64,000 nucleotides of DNA from the NCBI RefSeq assembly GCF_025602895.1, contig NW_026516203.1, forward strand, positions 1,240,001-1,304,000, written 5' to 3'. A program made the translations under genes and the position numbers. Shown here piece after piece: positions 12,084-21,887 of this stretch. Source of the stretch: Polychytrium aggregatum (lineage: Eukaryota; Chytridiomycota; Chytridiomycetes; Polychytriales). How positions within the stretch are numbered: the first letter of the stretch is position 1; every line of letters starts with the position of its first letter. The notes beneath the pieces are model-generated. The model was given only the letters and a program-made list of their open reading frames with translations. It ran no database searches and had not been told where the DNA came from.

Positions 12084-14403
12084 TTAGTAGGCGGTCTGGA
12101 TAGGGACACACTTGTAGGGAGCAGCAGTGCTGGTGGGGGTGGCGGTGGCGGTGGAGTAACCAGAAGCCGAGGCGGAGGCGGAGGCGGAAGCAGAGGCAGA
12201 GGCAGAGGCGGTGGCCGAAGAAGAGCCAGAAGCCGAAGCCGAAGCCGAAGCCGAGGCAGAGGCAGAGGCAGAGGCAGAGGGAGTGGGGGTGGCAGAGGCG
12301 CTGGGGCTGGCAGAGGGAACCTGGGGAGGGAGGGACGCTCCGACAGAGACAGCCAGACCAGAGCGGGCGTTGTCGTAGTCATAGATGGCATAGTAGTTGC
12401 GGAGGAAGACGTCGCCGAGAACCCAGCCAGGGACACCGGCTATTGGGAAAGCAGGGAAGAAGCAGTTAGAATGAGGACTGAGCCCCGACGACTATGCTTG
12501 ATTGCTTCAAGATCACCCCATGCATTAGGCAATACACAGCCCCGACAAGGACATGCGCGGCGGCTACTCACGAATAGACTGGAAGCCGAGAAGGCAAGTG
12601 GGGCCGGAGGGATCATAGATGATGTACTGCTCCTTGGGGATGGTGAACTCGTGGCCCTGGAGCGAGACGTTGATATCGGGGAAGCTCGAGAAGGTGTTGC
12701 AGTCGACAGTGTACAGGCCGTAGGCGGGGCTGTAGACGGGGGTGCTGGGGAGGGCAGGCACGATGATGGTGTCAAAGTGGGTCTGAGGGACAACGATCAA
12801 GCTCGTTCCTAGAGATGGGGAAATCCGGTTTGGGCGAGAAGGATAGTTGGGTCAGGGTCAGCTGCTGGCGATAGTCGTTGCGGAGGACGAGGCGACCGGG
12901 CGAGTTCAAAAACAATAGCGGCGGCAAGGCGTCACCCATCGCTGGCAGTAGAGTAAACGTGCACTCACCGGTGTCGAGGATACCGAGGGTGCCGTCGGTG
13001 ACGGGGGTGTTCTTGTCGCCGATGCGGACGTTGGTGAGGCTGTGGCTCCAGTAGTACTTGATGGGGCCATTCTTGGTCGCGATGGGATCCAGGTTGAGCC
13101 AGGTAATGTCGCCGGTGTAGCGGCTGGAGTCGTACTCGCCGAGGGAGAACTCGCCGCCGGTGACGCCGTCGTTGTTGCCAGTGACGGAGCCGTTGAGCCA
13201 GAAGGCAAAGAGAGCCTTGTCAATGACACCGGTTCGCTTCAGAGACTGGACAACAGTCTCGCGAGTCTTGTCGGCTGGAAGCAGAGATACAGACGACGAG
13301 TCAGCTGCGTGCGAACGATGTAGCAACCCGGGATGGCACACAAAAAGGAGCGCTTATAGTGACCATGGGCGCATGAGACTCACTCTGAGCAGGGCCGTTG
13401 TAGGAGAGACCCAGGATGCCATCCATGCCGCCGCCGGTCTGCTGGGCAAAGACCGAGTCAACAGAGAAGATGTCGCTGAAGACCTGGCCGACAGAGGCGT
13501 AGCCGGCAAAGGTGACGGTGTCCTGTGAAATGAAAGCACAATTGACATGTCAGAATACTGGTCAGCGACAACGCGACCAAAGCACAGGACGGTGGGACAG
13601 TGTCGCCACACTCACATAAGTGATGGTGCCGTTGCAGTCACCGGCACCGTAGGTCTGGCGCTCGATAGTGGCGGTGACGTCAGCAGTGGAGCTGACGTTG
13701 GGGTTGTACTTGTCGGGGCCGGCGCAGAGAGCGCAAGCGGCACCCTCAACCCACAGGCGGTGGGAGCCGGTGTCGAGGTCGACGATAAAGTTCTGGGGAG
13801 GGGTGCTGTGAACGCGGAGGGCGTAAGTGCAAGTGTTGATGGGGCGATGGGGGTGATGGGCGAGCGCCTGGATCGACAGCGATGGCCCAATGGGTGGCGA
13901 CTTACCCGATGGTGATGTTGGCAAAGTACTGAGCCAAGGAGGAAGCGTTGCGAGAGGTGTTAGCACAGTTTGAGAGGGGGCAGGGCTGGCCCCGCTCGTG
14001 GTATCGCGTCGTCGCCTGCTGGTGCAACAGATGAGGTTGAGGGGCGGTATGAAAGTGGACTTACGGCAAAGTTGCCGGCGTTGAAGAGGGGGAGGTCGTT
14101 GCCCGAGGCGATCAGGTTGTCGTCCGCAGGGACAGAGAGACCGAAGCGCTCGGTCCATCGGGCAACACTGGCGGCAGTGTTGAGGGCGATGGTCTCGGAG
14201 AGAGTCAGGCCGCTGACCTGGGTCTTGTAGATGGGCCTGGTGGACAGCGACGAGCGGGTGAATTCGCATACGAGGTGCGGTGCAGGCAGACCGAGGGCAG
14301 CGCGGACGAGAGCCGGGGAGGGCGCAGGCCGGCACACTTACGAGACGGAGGCCTTGGCACCCGCGACGGCGGCAAGGGCAAAGACGGCAGACTGGACCTT
14401 CAT
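12084..14403 (-). CDS. Secreted aspartic protease (pepsin family A1) with Ser/Ala-rich tail
   Basis: Endopeptidase expected to act outside the cell. Exons in transcript order: 14403-14342, 14236-14065, 13928-13906, 13805-13616, 13522-13384, 13274-12969, 12808-12572, 12439-12084; sum 1485 nt (494 residues plus stop TAA 12086-12084), all in phase. A signal peptide MKVQSAVFALAAVAGAKAS covers residues 1-19. The first catalytic motif is DTGS at 97-100 (within FIVDLDTGSHRLW) and the second is DTGTS at 296-300. Flap-side and core motifs such as GGGMDGILGLSYNG and ILDTG lie between them, and VPGWVLGDVFLRNYYAIYDYDN follows as the typical C-terminal strand. From about residue 410 there is a low-complexity Ser/Ala/Thr/Pro tail, likely O-glycosylated; it ends CVPIQTAY with no hydrophobic GPI signal. 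One exon is only 23 nt. Both active-site aspartates are present. Confidence 0.9.
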
Positions 14404-15653
14404 TCTGATTCTTCCTGTCGAGCGAGTCAGCGAGGGCGGTGAGGAACTGGAGTCGGGTTGCGGAACGGGTCGGTTTATATGCCGTCACGGCCCATCGAAG
14501 CGGCGCGGATTGTGGGACGATGGCTGGCCGACGCCGCGACAGGGGACAGGCCGCGCGTGGTGGAATGCGAGTGCGGGTGTGGGCTTCGCTCGTCGGGCCG
14601 ATCCTTGTGCTGTCGCTGCTGCTCTTGACCGACGTTTGTTCCTTGGTGTCATTGGATGCGCCGCTCTTTGGCAGAGATCGCATTCGCAGAAGCCGTCGCG
14701 CTGCTGCAGCAAGAGCCTTGGTGCATCCGCCTTGTGGACGCAGCGCCGAAATGGAGGCTGCGCTGTCACGCTGGGCGATCCCAGGCAAAGGGGGGGTCGA
14801 GGGGCGCGCTCGCGTCGACAAGACCGGCGCCCCCGCACACACCCCATCCCGCCACCGATGGCCAGAGCGTCGCACCATCCGCGTGTCTGTGCGACCACTG
14901 CGTGCGCCTGTGGCCCAGTCAAGCGCGTTGTTGATGTCTGTGCCGCGGCGGTGTCGCACATTTGTACCGCCGCGCGGCGCGCCGCCAGTGGTGCGGTTGC
15001 CAGGGCGCGTCCGTGGTGCGCCGTCCGCATGACCCCTGTGCCACGCCTGCTTGGGCAGCGCTTGTCTCCTGGCTTCCGCGCTGCTGCCAAGCTGGGCGCA
15101 ACAGGCCCGTTGCTGTCTGTGCCGCCGGTTCTCTGTGGATGCGGACCCCGTGACTCTCCCCTTGCCCGAGGAGCCACTATGAAAAAAAAGCTGACGTGTA
15201 AATTACGCGTTGGCCAATACTTCCCTCGCAAATCCCCCACCGGACTCAGCATAACAAGGAAAAACACGTCTTCTCGCGTTTTGTTTTGCCTTGGGGGTCG
15301 CGTCTGGCCACTGAAGCGACCGCGACGGGCTCGGGTCACCCGCATTTCTCCTTGTTCGTCCAGGTTGCTGGCTCCCTGGGTGTCCCCGAACCCGCACTGC
15401 CACATCCCGTGGAGCCCTCGGCCAATGGGCTGCTTCCGTTCACGTGACATGGCATCCGAGTCATCCCGGCTTTTCACTGTCTTCCGCGACTCGTTCACTG
15501 TCCATGACCCCCGGCTGCTTTCCTGACTCATCTGTGTTCATGGGTCATCAGAGCCTTCGGACTTGGACAAAAACCGGGCATTTCCGCCCCCAGTTGCTTC
15601 GTCAATCTCCTCTTGATCCTTTCTCCCCTCGACCTTCTCATCCGACTCTAATC
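14404..15653. other. GC-rich spacer between protease and transposase genes
   Basis: Holds the protease promoter and 5' flank. A 431-codon plus-strand frame (14231-15526) and a 348-codon minus-strand frame are Arg/Ala/Pro-rich and overlap the protease exons in antisense, so neither is called. A CACTA sequence followed by an A run occurs at 15175-15190 and might be a transposon end, but no inverted partner was found. Confidence 0.4.
14473..14482 (-). promoter_or_regulatory. TATA box of the aspartic protease gene
   Basis: The minus strand reads GCATATAAACCG about 70 bp upstream of the ATG at 14403, a well-placed TATA element. Confidence 0.6.
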
Positions 15654-18600
15654 ATGAGTTCAGCCGCTCAACCATCTGGGCACGATCACCCAAGGCATAC
15701 TCCATATCCAATATCATCGACCAGGGTACCATCCTCGATAAATAGGGCTCACGATGGGCTTCCCAAGAACAGATCCATCTGTCGTTGTCGCAAGTGTAGC
15801 ACCGATTCGCAAGGCTTCAGGATTGTCTCCAGAACGACCTACTACGACCACTTCTATCGCTATGGCTTTCCACCTGGAGTCCCCCCTGTTCACATGTACT
15901 CGCTCAAAGATCCTCAAGAAAACACACCTGGCCATCTTTCTTCGTTCCCTCACCGTCCTATTACAAGCATATGCGAAAATAACCCCAATTTGCGAACTTC
16001 GCCGACATTTCATCCCCCAGTGTTGGTGGTAGATGAACTGCGACCACATGGGATAACATCGCAGCGACCTTCATTGGGTAAGACTGAGCACCTGATATCA
16101 CATTCTCGCTAAATTTTTGTGTGCGTCACGGTTTCAGTCTTGAGCAATAATCAGTGATCTGTGCTTGGACGCTGCCAGAGCTCACTACGAAATGACCAAT
16201 ACACTCTCGATTTGTCCGACTTTGTTTCTTCATCCTTGGCCTGGCCCAAAGGCTCACCCCGCGCATTTGAGCACGAGAGCATGGATATCCAAACAGGAGC
16301 ATCTATTCAGCAATGCACCCAAGACAACGAAGGCCCTGCTCCAGCTCAATTTGAACGCTGCCCTTCGTGGTCGCCAAGCATGTGGGCATCGCGGGACTCT
16401 GAAGAAGCGTCCATGTACTACGAAGACTCTGAAGACTCTTCGATAGACTCAGAAGACACCACTTCAAGCTCACCGAGAGAATTCGATGACATTTCGGGTG
16501 AGATATCAACGTCACCCAGCCTGATCGTATCGTCGAATCTTCCTGGTCTTGCTTCAGAGTCCGGTTGACTCATATAAATGCCACGGTTCACCTTCCAGGA
16601 CAGTATCCGGATAGCTTCCTCGGCCACTTTCGACTGCTTGAAATGAATGAAGATGATGAAGAAACTGGTGACGAAGAGCCCCGCATATCAGATGGTGAGT
16701 CAAATTCAAAGGACAGATAGCAATCCGATGTAGCATCCGAATTGATGTATTCACCCGCGGCTTTCCCCCAGATATCCCGCCCTTCTATTCGCAGCTGGTC
16801 AAGGTGTTGACCGAGTGCAATGTTACCGACAAAGCCATCAAATCTGTCCTTAATCATTGCAACAAATTCCAAGGATTGTCATTACCAGCTGCACCCAGTC
16901 TGTACAAGATCCAAAAGATCATTTGTTGCGAGTGGAACGAGTATCTTCAGAGGCTTCCCTGCTGCCCAAACAGCTGCATGGGATTCGACATCAATGATAA
17001 CCAGAGTCGAATATGCACGTTTTGTGGAGAGGATGCTTATGCGACGGTGAACGAAAAACTTCTGAATGGCGGCATTCAACCACAACTGAGGCCGATTCAG
17101 ACCTACAAGTATTTCGATTTTGTTCAGATACTTCAGACACTCTACCGAAATCCAACTATGGCAGAGTTGATGATGTACAGAGCAAACAGAGCGAGCGAAC
17201 CAGGTACTTTCCACCCGTATTATTTCCCAATACTATATTGCTATATGGTGCTCTGAACTCACCAAATCTGAATCTTCAGGCATCATGAACGACATATTCG
17301 ATGCCGAATATTACCAGCACCTTTGTAGTCGCTCAATGTTCCAGCAGCCCACCGACGTTGCTCTCGGGCTGCATTTTGATGTCTTCAATATCAATCAGAG
17401 GTACGCCCGCTCTCTGTTTCAAAATCAGATTATAACCACAGCTGACCTTTGTATCTGGTGTAGGCAAAGCCATCAATCGTGGGGCTTCATCTTGATCAAC
17501 TTCAATCTTCCACCTGCTCTGCGCTACAAAAAGGAAAATCTCATTACGGTCTTGCTTACGCCTGGTCCACGATCGCCTCGTGACTTTGATACATTTTTGA
17601 AGCCGTTTTTCGAAGATATGAAGAGACTTGAGACCGGTGCGTAAGCCCCTCTGGTGTGGATCACTTGGTCACTCCACATAATCCTCGCGAGAGCACGCTG
17701 CTGACGGAGCAATGTCTCTCGCTCCCAGGTGTTGAGGCGATAAGGGTCGACAAAAATGGCGTGGAACATTCTTTCACTCTCCGAGGTCACTTGCTGTACT
17801 GCCAGAGTGACATGCCCGGATCCAACAAATTCGGTAAATTTTCTGGGCACACCGCCACGAAGGGCTGTCGTCTCTGCGAAATAACGGCCACGAGGGCCGG
17901 GGGTGCCATGTGCTTCTATGAGCGTGACACTCCCAGTCCATACCGCACCGAAGAGAGTCTGAACAGAATATGGGAGGCCATCGATCAAGACGGCATGCCC
18001 CGAAACGGTACGTTAACGAGACGAGTCAGGGCGTTGTTTTCGACTCCGATGTTAACATTAACTATGTTGATCAGGGATCGTGGGGCGACCAGGTGTAACT
18101 CAACTTGAGTCCATCGAGCTCAGCTTCTGTCTTCCTCTCGATCTGATGCATGTGATCTCGAACATTGGTCCACTCATGATGGAGATTTGGAATGGAACGC
18201 GGAAGGCTCCCTCATCCTCAAGTTTGGACCAAAAGATCACGTCCAAGTGCCTGAAAAAGATCGGAAGATGGATCAGCGAAGGCAGGATTCAGATTCCAAC
18301 AGGCTTTGGTGCCTCTTGTCGGGACCCTGTCTCATACAAAAGCTTCAAAACCGAAGAATGGAAGAATTGGATTATCATGTACTCCCTACCTCTGCTCAAT
18401 GCGGCGGGCTTTCCACTAGAACACTTGTAAGCTCTTGATATTGTACCCTGCTCGAACCGGGGCCCGTCCTACGGTCGATGAGATACTTGATTCGAATTGA
18501 TCCTAACAGTGATGCTATTGTGCCTAGATTGGGATGGAGGCGCTTTGTCTATGCCCTTCGATTGATGCTGCTTCCCCAGTTGAATGTTGCTCAATGCAAT

Positions 18601-19787
18601 CAGATCGAGAGAAATCTTCAGAGGTTCCAGGAGTACTACACAGAGCAAGTAGCACGAGACAGCAGTCCCTTCACTTGAGGATGTTGGGCAGCTCACTAAT
18701 TCTCAATATCTAACCACGTATACTCGAAATGTATTCACCAGGTCAATCGCAAATCTCCCAGAGTCACTCGAACCTCCTCCAGACAGAGCTCCAGACCTGT
18801 CTGGACTTCGTTTGATGAAAACCTACGTGCATCAGCTCCAACACTTGCCCAGGTGCATCCGATTGTTTGGACCCTTGGTATATCAATGGCAGTTTGAAAT
18901 GGAAAGAACCTGTGGTCGCCTGAAGCTCATCGGGCGATCGAAGGTCCATCCAGTGGACAATATGGCCAATCGGCTCGTCCTCCAAAGCTCTTTGAGCGGT
19001 CCAAGCATTGCTCCGAACTTGACCTTGAGAGGAACATCCAGGTTGGGCGAAGACCCTGGGATATGGCCATCCTCCTTTGCAAACAATGGGCGGGCCTCGA
19101 ATCAAGATAGCCGCGGAACCTTGTCTGGCCAGCAACAAAAGCTGAAACTACCTTCTGAACAAGTCGCGAAGCTAAAGAGCGCTTATGCCAGGACGATTTC
19201 TGCCAATTCCTCATACGGCTATCGTGAAGCCTTGCAATATGTCCATTCACTTTGGGATCAGAATTCGGACACTTGCTCCAAACACACCAAGATGGACGCG
19301 GGGGAACTACATGTCATATCTCAATCACATCGGATGAGCACGGCACATCATCGGATGAACTCTGTTGTGAAGGTAAGGCATTCGGCAGCGCGCGATAGCG
19401 AAGCCTCATATGAGCTAATGCATTCTGAATCTACAGGTTTGGACCAATATGCCCGATGCATCAGCAAGCAATCACCCATATTCTTCTGTCCGCTTCTATC
19501 AAGTCCAATATTTCATCAGCCACTCCTTTGATGGAGAAACAACAAACTGGGCATACTGTGTGATTCCAAAGATCAACATCAGATATGGAGATGACAGTTC
19601 AGGATACCGCCCATGCAAAGAGTGTGCTACCTTTCACCTCGACAGCATGGAGTCAACGAATCATATCTTTGTTCCAGCCGATGCCATCGTTTCTACTGTC
19701 GGATACTTCGAGATGGAAGGCGGTGGGTACAGCTTTGCTGCAATTGGAGAGTGGATGGAGAGGCAAAGTCAGGCTGATACTCTGTGA
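15654..19787 (+). CDS. Tnp2/CACTA-type DDE transposase gene (multi-exon)
   Basis: Transposase of a CACTA-like DNA transposon. Coding blocks, joined by likely GT-AG introns: 15654-16077, about 16180-16560, about 16575-16694, 16774-17202, 17280-17400, 17463-17637, 17729-18008, 18075-18426, about 18533-19374, 19438-19787. The N-terminal block has a CxCxxC motif (CRCRKC, residues 43-48) and the second is acidic. The Tnp2 core follows the family order: ALGLHFDVFNINQ (first Asp), SWGFILINFNLPP, LLTPGPRSPRDFDTFLKPFF, then a CRLC zinc motif, LPLDLMHVISNIGPLM and a C-terminal MERTCGRLK block. The junction between the first two blocks could not be made to keep frame, so it may be frameshifted. The stop codon (TGA 19785-19787) lies at the proposed start of LTR A, so the C-terminus may be truncated. 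Confidence 0.75.
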
Positions 19788-20201
19788 TGACCAGCATCAC
19801 AACGGACCAATGAGATTGTCCCGCATGCTCTCGCCCTCCGCACCAATCATGAGTCCCCACGTGTTTGTTTGCCCCCATGCATGAGCACGCGCCGTTGCCA
19901 CCCGCGTCTACTGGTTTCCTGCCTCCCCCACCGCTCGGCACATGTCCCCGGGCTGTGCCAAGCCTCTCTCGCTTGCACACCAGCCACTCTCGCACCCCCT
20001 TCTCGCTTCTCTGTGATGCTCCACCCTTCTCGCCCACTTTTGCCCCTCGACCTTCTCCCGGTCTATAAATAGCCCTGCATGTCTGAGCCTATGTTGAACA
20101 CCAGTTCGAACAAAACTTGTTCTTTGGTGTTCGGGGCTAAAAGCTAATAAAGCTCATACCAAGCACTTGGTCTTCGTCCTTGCGCTTGTTCACTCCTTAC
20201 A
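19783..20201 (+). repeat. LTR of element A (5' LTR)
   Basis: Promoter-type LTR. A TATA box (CTATAAATAG) lies at 20062-20071 and an AATAAA poly(A) signal near 20144. The 3' end is placed at TTACA (20201), because the 12-mer at 20203-20214 that follows is the exact complement of 20103-20114. The 5' end at TGTGATG (19783) is an estimate. Hairpin arms GAACACCA (20096-20103) and TGGTGTTC (20125-20132) enclose a second stem GAACAA/TTGTTC. Confidence 0.65.
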
Positions 20202-20202
20202 C

Positions 20203-20214
20203 TTTGTTCGAACT
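20203..20214 (+). promoter_or_regulatory. Self-primer binding site of element A
   Basis: TTTGTTCGAACT lies one base inside the LTR end and is the exact reverse complement of AGTTCGAACAAA at 20103-20114, which is 40 bp downstream of the TATA box, where the transcript should start. This is the layout of Tf1/sushi-type self-priming. Confidence 0.65.
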
Positions 20215-20377
20215 CTCTTCTACTGATACCACCTGCTTGGTATCTTCCGCTCCTAGCCCCGCCCCTTTCCTAGTCCTGTCCGAACCTCAAGCACACTTGT
20301 GTCTGAGCCCTCTTCGCTCTCCTGTTCTTGAACCTCCTCGCTTTTTTTTTTTTCCCAGTCCCAGTCCCAGTCCCGCC

Positions 20378-20457
20378 ATGGATCCTGCCCTCGTGGACCG
20401 CCTCCGTGCCTTGGAGGCCGAGCTCGCCGAGCTCCGGACAGCTCGCGATGCTCCTGC
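20378..20457 (+). pseudogene. Element A gag, N-terminal fragment
   Basis: An ATG at 20378 after a T13 tract and three CCCAGT units opens 26 codons (MDPALVDRLRALEAELAELR and six more), a coiled-coil-like gag start. It is interrupted by the B1 LTR. Confidence 0.7.
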
Positions 20458-20766
20458 TGTAGGAGATGGTATCTCCGACGCTGTGCTGCGCGTACTGCGC
20501 GTACTGCGCGGCGCAGTGGGTCGTGACCTGTGCTGCGCTTTGCGTTTTCACGCACCGCAGGCAGGCCACCGCAGGGTATACCTGCGGGTTGCCCCCGTTC
20601 CCCCCGTTTGTCTGGAGTTCGGTTTTATCGTGAATAAACGTAAGTGCTTCCCGAGCTCACCCGTCCGCTAGAGTAGCCTAGCACCGCCCTGTTCTGCCCT
20701 GTCCTGTCTTGTCTTGTACCCCCTCCCTCCCCGTCTTGCCCCAACGTCCCAGTAGTGGACGTTACA
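20458..20766 (+). repeat. B1 5' LTR (309 bp, TGTAGG...TTACA)
   Basis: Begins TGTAGGAGATGGTATCTCCG, with a terminal hairpin GGAGAT/ATCTCC, and has an internal palindromic CCGCAGG-GTATA-CCTGCGG and an AATAAA near 20633. It differs from the other B LTRs at two positions (AAGTGCTTCCC for AAGTGCTCCCC, and CTGCCCTG for CTGCCCCG). Confidence 0.95.
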
Positions 20767-20779
20767 TGGTAGCATCGGA
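20767..20779 (+). promoter_or_regulatory. Primer binding site of B1
   Basis: TGGTAGCATCGGA directly follows the LTR. TGGTAGC complements a tRNA 3' end GCTACCA, as in initiator Met tRNAs. The same 13 bases follow the E LTR. Confidence 0.75.
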
Positions 20780-20888
20780 AATCCTCGTCTTGTTTTCGTC
20801 CTGTTTGTCCTCTTTCTAGATCCTCAAGCTGGATCCCGCCTCTCTTGCCGACCGACTCTCCTCTCTGTCCCTGGAGCCTGCCCCTGCC

Positions 20889-21025
20889 ATGAGCAACCCC
20901 CGCCCACTTCCGGAAGCCTTCCTCAAGACCTTCCGTGCCCCAGTGTTTACTGGGAAGAGCCGCTCCTCCTCGGTGGAGGACTGGCTGCAGCAACTCGAGG
21001 ACTACCTCGATGCTGCCCAAGTCGC
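20889..21025 (+). CDS. B1 gag, first part (interrupted by C)
   Basis: Starts MSNPRPLPEAFLKTFRAP and breaks after LDAAQVA at the C insertion. It resumes at 27438 and joined would equal the 273-residue gag of B2. The same frame is open upstream to a TAG at 20817-20819 and, beyond that, to an ATG at the LTR/primer-site boundary (20766). Confidence 0.85.
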
Positions 21026-21816
21026 TGTTAGGGATAGCTCCTGCTTGTTCTCCACTTTGACTGCACACTTGGCTATTCTTTTGCCTTTCTGTTTGTTTGT
21101 GTGTAGCCTTGCAGTTCCCCTCCGATTTTCCGCCTTTTGCCTGTCTTTTCCGCTCCTTCCGCACTTCCGTTTTCCCGCGCTGCTCCGCTTCCTTTGTCTT
21201 CTTCGCACGCGCCGGTTTGTTTGTGCACGCGCCTTGCTGCGATTGGTTGCAATTCGGCTGCCGGTCATGTGTCCCCCCACCGGTGACTCATGACCTGCCT
21301 GACCGCCCCGATCTCTTGTTCATCTCGCATGCATTTGCCCCAACCTTATACTTGACCAATCCGCTTCTTGGACGTTGAGTCACATTGCTTCGCCTTTGCA
21401 CGTTTCTCCTGCCAGGTGCTTCGCTTTTGCTTGCGCCTCTCTCGCTTTGGTTCTCTGCCTGTCTCGGTGGTCCTTCTCGGCCCTCGTTCGTGCATCGCCC
21501 CCTTCGCCCTGCTCGATCGCCCACTTTTCCCTCCCTTGGCCGCCCTTCGCTGCCAAGTCCGGACTTGTCTATAAATAGCCTGACCCCCGCGATGTGTAGT
21601 CGAACCTTAGCGTTCAAAATAGGACTAAATAAAGTGCCTTCTACTTTATTCTCTGAGTGTTCCTCACGTCTCATTTCGAGACAAGTCTTATCTTGAACGG
21701 ATCTTTGCTTCCCTCGCTCCCTCTCCGAGTCCACTTCGGACTCTACCCTTGCTTTCCCTGAGCTCACTTCGAGCTCACTTCTTCTTTTGCCGTTGAGTCC
21801 CCTTTGGACTCTAACA
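21026..21816 (+). repeat. C 5' LTR (791 bp, TGTTAG...CTAACA)
   Basis: The terminal inverted hexamer is TGTTAG/CTAACA, with a TATA box TATAAATA at 21570-21577 and an AATAAA near 21629. AGCGTTCAAAAT (21609-21620) complements the primer site inside the element. The last 150 bp hold four hairpins with 5-nt loops (see findings). Confidence 0.95.
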
Positions 21817-21818
21817 TC

Positions 21819-21830
21819 ATTTTGAACGCT
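21819..21830 (+). promoter_or_regulatory. Self-primer binding site of element C
   Basis: ATTTTGAACGCT lies two bases inside the LTR and is the exact reverse complement of AGCGTTCAAAAT at 21609-21620, 39 bp downstream of the TATA box. No TGG-type tRNA primer site is present. Confidence 0.75.
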
Positions 21831-21887
21831 GCCTCTTGGCTTCCCGGCCTTTCTCCTTCTTTCGCCTCTCTTTCCCTCGTCGATCCG

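Larger units (their letters stand above)
19783..20457 (+). mobile_element. Element A: truncated LTR retrotransposon 5' end
   Basis: Consists of one LTR, a self-primer site and the first 26 gag codons, and is then cut off by the LTR of B1 at 20458. The rest of A is not found to the right of B1 at 52262, where a minus-strand D element begins instead. Confidence 0.7.

Noticed and set aside
15175-15190. CACTA at a possible transposon end
   Set aside because: A five-base match alone; no inverted partner or target duplication could be found on the right, where LTR A begins.
14231-15526. 431-codon plus-strand frame in GC-rich DNA
   Set aside because: Overlaps the first two exons of the protease in antisense and has the Arg/Ala/Pro composition of a chance frame.
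21668-21811. Regular short repeats resembling a CRISPR array
   Set aside because: Units are hairpins of differing sequence in an LTR of a eukaryotic retrotransposon, without constant repeats or spacers.
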